DNA of 64,000 bases from Misgurnus anguillicaudatus (taxonomy: Eukaryota; Chordata; Actinopteri; Cypriniformes; Cobitidae): contig NC_073358.2 of assembly GCF_027580225.2 (NCBI RefSeq), forward strand, positions 43,004,501-43,068,500, in the 5' to 3' direction. Both the position numbers and the translations under genes were made by a program. A model generated the notes under the pieces. That model saw only the letters and a program-made list of their open reading frames with translations, was not told the DNA's origin and did not search any database. Positions 50,433-61,860 of the stretch are shown piece after piece; within the stretch, counting starts at the first letter, position 1, and each line of letters begins with the position of its first letter.

Positions 50433-53400
50433 ATGGAAAATGGAAATGCAGAAGTGGCCTCAACCGAGACCAACCCTCACCAGCCAGACAGCAATACTCT
50501 GAAATCCGGAGGACAGGATAGATCACTGTTAACAGAGAAAATCCCCAATGGTGAGTTTTTGTTTTTATAGTTAGTGAACATTTGCTGTTTTTTTCCTCAC
50601 TTTTGATGAATGCCATTTTTTGCTTATAAACAAAACCCTGACTGTAGATCTGTCAACAAACTTCCCTTGCTTGTGTCACCTCTTTCTAGCTTGATTTGGC
50701 TGTTTGACTTGTTCTGCGAGATAAAAACTCTCAAAGGAACTTTCAAGCTGAGATTGTTGTTATTCGCATATATAGAGTTTGGTTCCCAAAACGAGAACTT
50801 TTTACATTTTTTAAAAATCTTGTTTTTTGATTGATATTAATTGGAATGCACAATAAAACTGCAATTGGTTTGTTTTGATTTAAGCCTTCATAACTAAAAA
50901 AATTACAGCTACGTAGCACAATAAAACACAATAAAAACACGATAACATAATAATAAACATGTTTTGACAAATCTCGTTTTGAAACCAAACTCATTATATA
51001 TAAGCTGTAAATGATTTGGACATAACGCATGAGTACTACGCTTATTTTCATTCATGAGATTTCTCATTACCCAGGGGTCAAAATGAACTTTTTTATTTGG
51101 TAGCACTGGTGCTCCCAACTTTAAAGAGTTAGGAGCACCAGCAAAAATGTAGGCGCACCCATCCAAAAATTAAGAAGCACCACAACTACAATGTATACGT
51201 TAATAGATTTATTTTTTTATTAAAAATTAAACACCACCACTGGGCTTTACACATCCTATGAACAGGATTTGAAATTTGATCTATTTTTATTTATTTTTTG
51301 CTGCATAGATTTCTAAAATAATACCCAAATGCTGTTTAAATAGTATAGCAGCAATAATAATTTAACAATTACAGGTAACATAATTATGTTACAATAGAAA
51401 ATCTAGCAAACAGGTAAAACATTGATTAATTATTTATTACATTACAAAAGTGACCTTTATATAGAAGGCTAATATATACTGATATTGATAACTGCATTAC
51501 AAGAATGCTATTACTACTAAAATAGGCAGTGTTTTTAAAAATACAACAAAAACATACCATCAGCATTGTCGTGTTCCACCTCAACATGGACTACAAGGAT
51601 GTCTGTCGGATGTCCATCATGCAGAATACGTAATACATCAAATACTCTTTGACAGACAGGTCGCTGTCTCCATCAATAATGAACACATTCGTCACGACAC
51701 TTGTGTTTTTGTACTTACGTTATGTTTATGCAAGGTCTAGCCTTTAAAGGAACAGTATGTAAGAAATGTATATCAATTAATCATAAAATGGCTCTGAAAG
51801 TCACTAGACATTAAGAAATCATTTTCATTTCAAATACTTATATCACTGACAACAGTGATCTGGCCAGGATATTGTCATTTAAAAACTGAAGTTGCAGCCC
51901 TCAACTGATGTTTATGTTGTCATTTTGTGTATTGGCAGTACCAGTTTTAGCCACACGTTTTGTGATTGCAATACCAGTTTTGGACACAATCCTACATACT
52001 GTTCCTTTAAGCCTTTTTTTGCAGTGGTTGAGTCTCGTTATAATCGGATCGTTGTTATCAATTACAGTAGTAATATTGGCTGGTCTTCATTAAATGCAAG
52101 AACTTAATTGGTGAAATTTGATTGGTTATGTAACTTAGAGAGAACACTGAACCTGGGACAGCACTAGGGCTGCACACGATTAATCGTTTTCAAACCGAAA
52201 TCGCGATGTGAATGGATGCGATTTTCGAATCGCAAGAGCTGCGATTATTTCGATTCAAAACTATCAAATATAACAATCATCTAGTACGCAGTTTTTGACA
52301 GTTTGCTTCATGCGCATTTTACGTTTGATGCAGTTTAAACCAATAGAGTGCATTAACACTGAGGTGCTGACTACACGTCAGATAACACCATTAGGAAAAC
52401 ATGAACGAGCAGCAGTTCAACTCCTCAACAAAGTGTACGGTCATATGATTTCCACGATGCGGAAAACACTGACAGAATCGCGAAATGCATACAAATGGAA
52501 TTAACTGCACAACGCGGAATGTCATGAAGTTGGCAGATTTTGGATTCAGTCATTTTAAAAACCCATTTTAACTCCGTAATCGGCAAATGAAAGGACAGAA
52601 ATGCGCGGAAACATTTCCCTTTTGTGTAATGTTGGACTTAAAGAAAGGTGTATATACGTCCGTTTCTCGTCATGCATCGCAAACAATGACAAGCGCCTCA
52701 TCAGACTATAAGCAGGTTTCATTAAAGCCCGGAACACAGCAGACGAAAGAGGTACATTATACTTTCTTGCACGCGCACATCTGCACCGCTTTGAATATTT
52801 ACATGCATGAGGGTTCATGAAGCGCGCACACAGAGAGCAGACAGCACACGCGTGATCACTACTCAACTTAAGTTTTCTTTCTTGTCTAAGTGAACATAAA
52901 CAGCTAGATGTTTATCAGTATATTGAAGCAGAGCAGTTTTAAAGCTGTCTTGTGTCTTAATGTGACAGTAACCTGGTGCTTTCTGTGTCAGGAATGTTTA
53001 TTACACACCAAAAATTAAAATCACTCCTTACTCTTAACTGAACAAGCTTCTGCAGCTCCACATTTAAAATCCTACAGTGAGGACTGTGCAGTCTTTTATT
53101 TGTATTTTTTGCTTATGTTAAATCATAGATTCTAATAACTAATATATTTACATTTATTACAGATGCCTGAAAAGTAAAACAAGATGAGTATAGTCTTATG
53201 ATTAAAAGAAAAAAACTAAACATTTGCTTGTCAGAAGCATTGTTGTAGTGACAGCCAAAATACATTGGCCTATATGTTATTTTTAAATAAAACTTTCAAT
53301 AAATTTTTGTTAAATTGTATTTTAATGTTCTTAGATTAAAAAAAAAAGTTTGTCTGCAGAAGAGCAAAGTCCTGCAGAGAACTTGGTAGGCTACAATGTT

Positions 53401-56400
53401 TAAGAGGTTTTAAATAAACAGTAGCACAGCATCTTTCTTTGGTGCTATTAAAACCACCACAACAAACCTGGATGTAGCTCTTTTATTATATACTAATGAA
53501 TCGCACTTTAAATCGCTTTAAGATTTTTTCTCTGAATCGTGCAGCCCTAGACAGCACGCAGCATACACAATCTAAATCAAGTCACACCACAACAAAATGT
53601 GCAGTCGCACAAATGCTCCCAAATATATTTTAAGGTCGCACAGATTAAATTTCCATCGCATATGCGACCAAAATTCGCTGACAATCGGGGCAATTTCGCA
53701 TTAAATATCGAGGACGTACCGTATTCACTCCTGCACGAGTGAACTACGGCTCTGTGTAGTAAATGCCGCTCCATCTGAAAGCAGCTGATGACGATTTACT
53801 ACTAATCAAGGAACCGGCTTTATTGATGAAACACACACGATTTCATTTTTGGGTGAACTATCCCTTTAAAGGCGATATTTATATTTTTTTGCACTACTAG
53901 ATTCCAGATTTTCAAATAGTTGTATCCCGGGCCTTCTCGCCAAATATTGCCCTATCCTAAAAAAAACATACATCAATGGAAAGCTTATTTATTCAGCTTT
54001 CAGAGTCACATATACTTAAAATGATCTACTTTAAGAGTTCGTCATTGACTTTCTTTAAATCAGGGTTCTTTTGCCCTGTGTATCTTATCATGGTCACCAT
54101 CACATGACCAGCCAAACACTACCTACTTTGTTTTGCAGCTGAAAGTATCCGATAATGCGGAATGTCACATAAACAAACCAGAAGGAAGGTTTCATCGCAT
54201 CCGCTTGTCGAAAAAAGTGTTAGCAGGAGTATAAACAAATGGCAAAATCTATGGACTTTTAAAGTATTCAGCTAACCTAGCTAGTTGTTTTTATTCGTGG
54301 CATTTGATTTTATTTTAATATCCAAATGTGAGTAGGAAAATAATTAAACGTATAAGAAAAACGTGAATCTGCATACGATGGACATCTTTGGACCTGTAGC
54401 TTTTTTTGAAGGCATCCTAAGTTAAACATCTTCATTTTGTGAAGCACACACAAAAAACCTGAGCTGGAAGTGAGATGACATGTTTTGCAGAACACAGAAT
54501 TATTAGTTTATCCCATTACTGAGACAAACTAATTATGGATGACAAATAAGCAAGCGAATAGGTAAAAAGTGAGATCTGCTTTAGCTTATTGTGCCAAGTC
54601 CAAGATCACTGTTTTCTGGCCAGTGAACTATATAAACTAAATAATACTATGGGTTGGTTTCCCGGATATGGATTATCTTAAACCAGGACTAGGCCTTAGT
54701 TTAATTAGGAAGTATAAGTAGTTTTAACAAACATGCCTTAATAAAAACGTTCAGGCAAAACAAAGGACACCAATGTATTTTAAGATATGTCATTGCAAGA
54801 TGTTTTCAGTTTGGACAGCTCTTACATTTATTTTAGTCAAGGACTAGTCTAATCCCTGTCCAGGAAACTGCCCCTATATATAACTGGAAAACTTAATCCT
54901 GATGCTCTTCTCTCCATGGTAGGCCATGTCAAATCTGAGCTCTTGCCAAACGGAGAGGCCATGGTGGAGGGTCGGGAAGCTGACAGAGACAACACCCCAC
55001 CTCTGGCAACTCCTTTCCGGGGCAGCCGTCTTTCTGACTCCTCCCTGAACGCCGAGCTGGATCCAGGTGTGCCCCGTTCCCCTGACAACCTAGAGAAGTC
55101 TGAGGCTGCTCTTGCTGAGGGCTCTGTTCACAAGGGTGATGCATTGCAATCGCTCAGACTAAGTATTCCTATGCAGGAGACTGAATTGTGTAAGCACACG
55201 ATACTGGATAATCCCCCAAGTCACCCCATCCCTCTTTTTTCGTAATTGACCGTGATTGGCTTTTGAGGCTGATATAAACGAACCCTCCCTAATTGGTATA
55301 CCTTATTTTTGCCTGCTCTCTTTTGGCTTGCAAAGAGAAATCTCCCTGGCTGTAGTCTCATCTGTGGTTGTGAGATTTTTAATACCTATGATGGCAATTC
55401 TGATCTCTGCTTTTGTGTTCTGGCGGTGATATTTCACAATTTCTGGGGTGGTTTTGCTGGGCAAATTCTGTGATTTTATTCATGGGAACTGTATGCAAAT
55501 GATCAATATTTAAATCAGTTACTAACTGCGGCAGAATCTGAATGACTTTTTTTACTAATACGTCTCTGGAATGGCTTATTATGGGATGCAGGGTCACATG
55601 GTGTTTGCTTTGTACCAGGACCAGCATGAAGCTATATTCCTAACCAAAGAGAAATGGAAGTTATACGGATTTGAAATTTTTCTGGTTCCTTAACATCTCC
55701 GTTAACAAGTAATTTAGTTTATTTTTACCGTGCATATTGGCTGTCCTTACAACACAGTGTGACAAGAAGTGCACAAACAATGCCGGCATGTGCATCTGTA
55801 AACCTGAGATTTTCCATATTCTGTCTGCATCAGACTTTCCTAATTGTTATTGTTAACCTGATGTTATATATTATTTTGGTTATTTATTTGGTAACACTTT
55901 ACAATAAGATTGTATTTGGTTACATTAGTTAATGCATTAGCTTATATGAACTAACAGTGACCAATAATTCGACAGTTAATAAATGTTAATTTCAGCATTC
56001 ACTAATACGATTTTTTTTTTTAAATCAAAAGTTGTAACCTTTCAGTTAAGTTAGTTAATGCACAGTGAACAAACATGAACGATTATACTGGCATTAACTA
56101 ACATTAGCAAATGCTGAATAACTATAGTTAAGGTTATGGTGTCTAATGCATTTGCTAATGTTAATAAATGAAGAGCTTAGGGGTCTCCTTTATAAAACTG
56201 TGCATAGGATCCTTACTAAAAGTCTACGTACGCACAAAAGCCAAAAATGGCATACGCCAAAAAATATTAAGACAAAAGCAATGTTCCCTTTATAAATCAA
56301 AGATCACCTGCAAGTGTGTGTACATGAATCATCATGAATCATCATGAATCACCCTGCGAGCCCATTTTCCCTTTAAGTTTTTTTTTTTTATAGATCACAA

Positions 56401-59400
56401 TCTTTGCGTGGAAACTGCACGCTTTATAAATGAGACTCCAGATCCGAAACCAGGTAAATGCGTCTGACATGTTTTCTTATAAATCATATCAGACTCCTAA
56501 TGGATTCTTCCAACATAACTGTATTTCTGAATGGCCTGAGGCCAGGAAAAGTAGGATTTGAAGCTAAAGTATTTGATGATGAACTTATAATACGTGCCAA
56601 GAACATTCAGTTATTACAGGGGTGTCAAACTCAAGGCCCGCCCCTTATTTTATGTGACCCGCAACAGCTTACGAATTACTTCATTAATGTGGCAATGCCA
56701 GAGCTTACAAATTATTTTATTGTTATTATAAGTATTATTTTTGCAGGGTTTTTCCTGCATTAAATTTTTTTTGCGGTTTTTAAAAAAACATTTGTCCCGC
56801 CAAATTGATGAGTAATAATTTCTATTAAATATATAATTTATAAACATTTATTTTAATGTATAATTTCTTTTAATTAAATTTTTTATTATTAAAATAATCT
56901 GTACAATAGTTGGGTGATTCTCACGAAAACTTGGTTTTAAAAATGTCAAGCATGAAAATGTAAAAATTGCTTAAATTTAATTTTTTCCCACCAGACATTG
57001 AAAAACAAAGTCTGGAGTAATGGGAACTTTAATTTAAAAACTTTTACTTATCATTTAACACTTTTTGTAACATAATTAAAAAAATTAGTCCTAAAAAATC
57101 TCATTACCGCAACAGTCAGAAAACATCAACACTGACATATTTTCAAAATGACATGACAAACCTGAAAGAACATAATTTGGAGATTCTGCACATGCATTTA
57201 AAATCAAAGTATTATGCTTCTATTAATTAAATTAACATTTAATAAGCATCTGTTGCGGTAATGATAAACAAAATGTCGTGTAAGCATTCTGACAAGACAC
57301 TATTTCAAATTAACTGTAAAAAAATGATCTTACCTGGTAGCCATCTTGAAGTAACTGGTCCATGTGCTTGGTCACTCAAAATCAAACTTTATTAAAATTC
57401 TGTATGTGTGCTTAAACTGTTCTCAAAAAGTGTTGCGGAGGATGAGAACATCAGGCATGGACACATCATTTTCCTAATTTTTCTTCATTATTATTATACA
57501 TGAATATTCAGTAAATATTTTTTCTGTCATCTAAAGTAGTCTAGCAAAACATCCATTTATTTTTTTTCTTAAAATTTTTGTGTTAATTTGATTAAAATAC
57601 AACATAACGCATGTTCAAACACAGCCGGACACATTGCGGTAATGAGAATTTCAGCAGAAAATGAGATAAAATTTCCAATGATAAATTCTTATGTTGAAAT
57701 CAAACATTGTGCAAGGTAGAACACAGTATTGTGTTAATTCTGATGCTTTTTAATGTTACTATATTACACATTTTAAAGCTAAAATCATTAGTGCCGTGGT
57801 GTTTCAATGGTTTCGTGAGAATCACCCAGTTGCACATTTGAATACACTTTTTCGTTATTTGTCCTGGGCTTCTACTTTCAAAGCTAGGTATTAAACCATG
57901 TGTAATAATTCATTGCAGAGGTAAGTATGCAATGTTATAAAAGAGATACATCCATATAGTCTTACAAATACAACAGTCCCTTTGAGAGCAATCTTCATGC
58001 TAATGTGGGCTGGGATGAAATTGTTTGACACCCCTGGGTTAATATCATTAGCTCATCTTTGATGGACGTGGCGTTTAGTGGCTTTTGCAGCTGAGATCCT
58101 CAAATACAACTTTATTATAAAGTGTTACAGTGTCGATTCCCACCCCTGGTAAATACCTTGTCAAGCAAGCATGTTTCAGGATTGATAAAACGTTATTTTC
58201 TCTGAGGAAAATCAATGGATTTCGGCCCCTGATCCATTACTGCTTGGTTGACAGTATCTGGCTCTTTCATCTGACTGTGTTTAGATTTTTATTCTGCATT
58301 TTTTTTACTGTGTCGCTCTCGTAGCATCTAAGGACCCATCTATGGAAATGGAAAATGAAGAGAAGATCCGTCAGGAGGCGCGTCGGCGTCTTGAGGAACA
58401 GCTTAAACAATACAGAGTACAACGGCACAAAGACAGAGTGAGTCAGAAAATAACATGCTGACAACCAACTGTTGTGCATGCATCCAAAATCATGTGACTT
58501 TCTCTCTCCATGCAACCCAAAAATAGAGATTTTCCTTAAAATTAAAATAAGGAATGACATGGTTGATGTTCAAAAAGCGTCTCTCATAATGTACCCACCC
58601 TTATTTCTTCCCAGATGTCTATGACTTCCTTTCTTTAGTTGAACATTTATGTGATAATTTGATAGATAAAGTCATTGTTAATAATCAAAAACTTTATTAA
58701 TATTCCTTTAAAATGTAAAGACTGCAGTGTTTTATGTTGCAGATGTTCAGTTTTGGTTAATGCTTGCTTTCATATCTCCCTCAGACTCATCGCTCCACTC
58801 CTAAGAGCCGGCTATTCAGCACTCTGGACCCGGAGCTCATGCTCCATCCCGAGGCCCTACCACGGGCCAATGCCGTTGCCATGACGACAGAATACTCCTT
58901 CATGCGCACCAGCGTTCCTCGTGGTCCCAAACTGGGCAGCCTGGGAATCCCTCAACCTAAAGAAAAGAAATCCAAATCATCCCGCTCCAGCAAGATTCAC
59001 TCTCTCGCCGATTATAAATCTCCTGAATCTCAAAACGTAGAGACGTCCAGAGGTGCAGACACGTCGTTCGGTTCACTGCATTCCACCATCAGCTCCGTCT
59101 CGACGGTTTCCGAAATCAGCGTCAGCTCAGATTCGAATGTACAACTGGAATCATCTCAGCAAATCAGAGACAACGTCTCTGAGGTGGATGGTAGCGAATC
59201 GGGTTTCAGGGTTGATGGTAACGAAAGCGATAGCTCGTCATACAGCAGTGTGTCTACTACAGGGACTTATAATGTTTTAGCTGCAATAGCAAATAGGCCA
59301 AGAGCTCCATACAATGTAGAAGGGAGAGAGATCGCTCCAGAAGCAATGGGCCACTTCCCATCGCTACAGGAGGTCCTGCAGGCAGCCACTGAAGAGCGAC

Positions 59401-60063
59401 ACATGGAGGAACTGGAACAGGAAAGAGAGGACAGCGTGGAGCCACGAAGCCGCAGAGACAGCTTCTCCAGCAGGTATGGACTTTTATACCTCTGGTTTGT
59501 CCATTACCAAAATATTTGTAGGAAATTTTCATTAATGACTCGGGTCTGTGTGTGTTGACAGCGTTTCGTATGGAAGCTCTGTGATGGGGACGCATGATGA
59601 GATGTTACAGGTGTTGAAAGAGAAAATGAGGTTAGAGGGACAGCTAGAGTCTCTTTCATCCGAGGCCAATCAGGTGAGTTAATAAAGAGTCTTCAGGTGA
59701 ATTAATAAGGAGTCTGTGATCTATCATTCATTTATAAAAGCACTTATTATCTCTAGGCTTTGAAAGAAAAGACCGAGCTCCAGGCCCAGCTGGCCACAGT
59801 GACCGCTCAGCTACAGGCCCAGGCAGATGAGACTCAAGCCAGCCACGAGAAGCAGAGCGTCCTGACCTCTGAGGTCACTACGTTACGCTCCAACTGCTCA
59901 ACACTGGAGAAGGCCATGGTGGAGCTCCAGGCCAGTCTGGAGGGGAAGAACGCCAGCCTGGCCTCGCTGGGAAATGACCTACAGGTGGCTGAGGAGCAGT
60001 ACCAGAGACTGATGCGTAAAGTGGAGGAGATGCAGCAGAGTCTGAATACGAAGGACAACACGG
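50433..60063 (+). CDS. golga3: GOLGA3 (golgin-160), 5' part, cut by the window edge
   Basis: Coding exons 50433-50550, 54923-55189, 58325-58437, 58785-59473, 59562-59673 and 59757-60063 join in frame to 535 codons plus one base; the full human protein is about 1,500 residues. GOLGA3 is a peripheral coiled-coil protein on the cytosolic face of the Golgi, involved in Golgi structure and delivery of selected membrane proteins. Landmarks shared with the human protein: EALQSLRL-type DALQSLRLSIPMQETEL, RRRLEEQLKQYRVQRHKDR, SRLFSTLDPELMLHPEALPR, EYSFMRTSVPRGPKLGSLG, SDSSSYSSVSTTGTYNVL, then from about residue 400 the coiled coil (EEMLQVLKEKMRLEGQLE-like, KNASLASLGNDLQVAEEQYQ, RLMRKVEEMQQSL). The head is serine-rich. 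The first residues are poorly conserved, and the start is the first ATG of a good frame. The following intron exceeds 3.9 kb. Confidence 0.95.
51743..52010. mobile_element. TTTAA-flanked MITE in golga3 intron
   Basis: TTTAAAGGAACAGTATGTAAG and CCTACATACTGTTCCTTTAA are inverted ends. Short AGTATTGGCA-like repeats lie near the right end. Non-coding. Confidence 0.75.
52165..53549. mobile_element. Non-autonomous hAT-type element, 1,385 bp
   Basis: Begins TAGGGCTGCACACGATTAAT and ends GAATCGTGCAGCCCTA. It is flanked on both sides by GACAGCAC, a perfect 8-bp target duplication, which is the hAT signature. Subterminal CGATT/AATCG blocks match the copy at 29271. The interior has no transposase frame that I recognise. 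Confidence 0.9.
53845..53871 (+). mobile_element. Right-end fragment of a TTAA palindromic element
   Basis: CATTTTTGGGTGAACTATCCCTTTAA equals the inverted left end of the family; the rest is missing. Confidence 0.65.
54656..54875. mobile_element. Palindromic MITE, second copy of the 31863 family
   Basis: Left GGTTTCCCGGATATGGATTA and right AATCCCTGTCCAGGAAACTGCC are inverted. It ends about 45 bases before the acceptor of the second golga3 coding exon. Confidence 0.7.
55888..56170. repeat. GGTAACACTTTACAATAAG repeat
   Basis: Carries TTAGTTAATGCATTAGC and inverted GCATTTGCTAATGTTAATAA blocks, a common fish foldback family. In golga3 intron. Confidence 0.6.
56185..56440. repeat. Foldback repeat, GGGGTCTCCTTTATAAA family
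   Basis: The left GGGGTCTCCTTTATAAAACTGTGC and right GCACGCTTTATAAATGAGACTCC are inverted. Related in design to the element at 34713. In golga3 intron. Confidence 0.55.
56617..58036. mobile_element. hAT-like element with CAGGGGTGTCAAAC termini, split by an insertion
   Basis: CAGGGGTGTCAAACTCAAGG at the left and GTTTGACACCCCTG at the right. Flanks AGTTATTA and GGTTAATA agree at six of eight bases, compatible with an old 8-bp duplication. The element at 56911-57828 is inserted inside it. In golga3 intron. Confidence 0.75.
56911..57828. mobile_element. Nested element with TGGGTGATTCTCACGAAA termini
   Basis: TGGGTGATTCTCACGAAA is exactly inverted at the right as TTTCGTGAGAATCACCCA. TTGCGGTAATGA and CATTACCGCAAC blocks recur inside. 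The interior is AT-rich with no coding frame. Confidence 0.8.
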
Positions 60064-60442
60064 GTGAGAGTCAAGTAGTAGTGTTTCCCAAATCAGTCCT
60101 TGCGTACCACTCCCAGAATATTTAAGATGTCGTCATCTTATATCAAACGCCTGATTTAACTCATCAGCGGGTAAAGGTGCATTAACGTGTCGCTTGTCTC
60201 TTTCAAAAGAGGCGTTTCTAAATCTGGTTCTCATAAACAAATGAGTACCGTCCGCTCCAGTAACTGACGAAAGACGGATGACATGAACTCCAAAGTTTCG
60301 TTCTCATTGGTAGTCGCTCATGAAAGTCGCTCATAATTTGCAAAAGATAAACATTTCTTAACCTTGTCGCGCGACTGGACACGCCCCATCCAGTTGCCAA
60401 CGGTCACTGCTACTGCTAGTCGCTGCTAGTCTGAATGCAGCT

Positions 60443-60693
60443 TAAGAGGCGATTCACATTTCGGGTCTTTTGCGCGCTCAAGTTCGTTATTTCAAATGTA
60501 GGTGCACGATTTACACGCTAAATGGAAGCGACGCGCACGCAGTGCGACGTGCTTTGTTTTCCATGCGAGCCCGCACCGCATCGAGTTAAAAAACATTTCA
60601 ACTTTCTAGAATGCTGCAAGCGCACCACAGGTCATGTGACAAGAACCAACCTTTTCCGTGCGGATTTACACACGAAATGTGAATCGCCCCTTA
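60443..60693. mobile_element. MITE with GGCGATTCACATTTCG termini
   Basis: TTAAGAGGCGATTCACATTT and AAATGTGAATCGCCCCTTA are inverted. The interior is CpG-rich and non-coding. Confidence 0.75.
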
Positions 60694-61167
60694 GTGTGTT
60701 AATTAGGGAGACATATGGTGCGTTTGATTTCATGCGGCACGATAAGAACCAACAGGCGGATGAAATAAAATGGGGGATTATCACGGTTCCGGGTTTTTCG
60801 GGGCGGGACTTGTCAACTTTGTGCATGTCCACTTTTGGCGCAGTTAGGTTAGGCAATGGTGGAATGTAAGTTAACGAAGTACAAATACTAAAAAGTAAAT
60901 TTTCCACGTATTTGTACTTAAGTAGAATCTATAGTGCATACTTTGGCTTTTACTTCATTACATATTGCAACAAATTATCTGTACTTTAACTTTACTACAT
61001 ATCTACAACACCATCGTTCCTTTACGTACCTTTCTCAACAACTTTTCTGTTTAATCTGGACCAGCAGAACAAGCATTACGATCGGAATTGGACATGCACA
61101 AAGATCGCTGAAAGCGAAAGCACTACGTATCAGTGTGATAATCCTCTATTACAGCGAGAGCGATTTA

Positions 61168-61860
61168 AGGGCGGTTTCACATTTGGTGCGATTGCCTGGT
61201 CCGAACCCAAGTTCGATTGCTCCCCCCTCCCCATGCCCCCCATGGACTGTGTTCACATATTATCTTTGCATCCGAACCGCGGTGTGCTTGCATCATCAAG
61301 CTGCAGCCGGCGCGTTCTCATGTTGCTTGGCAACCTCTGTAAACGAGAAGACGACAAGCGTGATTGACGAACTGCAAGCATAGAGATGATTTCTGAATGC
61401 CTCCGCAAAAATTGACGTCGGCGGACAGACCGTTGTCATCGAAACCACTTTAGTATGTTTGCGGCAGACAGAAAGTGCGTTTCTGTATTATTTCTTTGAA
61501 AACAAAACCAAAGGTTTAAAAAAATAAGAACAAAAGTCAAGCAAGCATTCTATGCATTTTGTTGTCAAGGTAAGTGCACGCACACAAACACACACGTCCG
61601 TTTTGGTGGGACATTCCATATAATACGTAATTAACAGTAGCTCACTTCTGTGATTTGGTACGATTGCGCTCACATTAGCAGCGAACCGATCTGGAGTTCA
61701 CATGAACCGGACCCCAGACCACCCTTTTTAAGCGGACTCGAGTACGTTTCGCGGGTCCGCACCCAAGTTGGAAGACAGCGTTCACAAATGTTAAATGTAC
61801 TGAACTCTAATGTCAATCGAACCCGGGTGCGCACCAAAAGTGCTAATGTAAAAACGCCCT
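61168..61860. mobile_element. MITE with AGGGCGGTTTCACATT termini
   Basis: AGGGCGGTTTCACATTTGGT and AATGTAAAAACGCCCT are imperfect inverted ends. Inner GTCCGAACCCAAGTTCG and TCGAACCCGGGTGCGCACC blocks are related. No transposase frame. Confidence 0.7.

Noticed and set aside
58764..59558. 264-codon frame as a stand-alone gene
   Set aside because: It is a golga3 exon (58785-59473) read through into its flanking introns.
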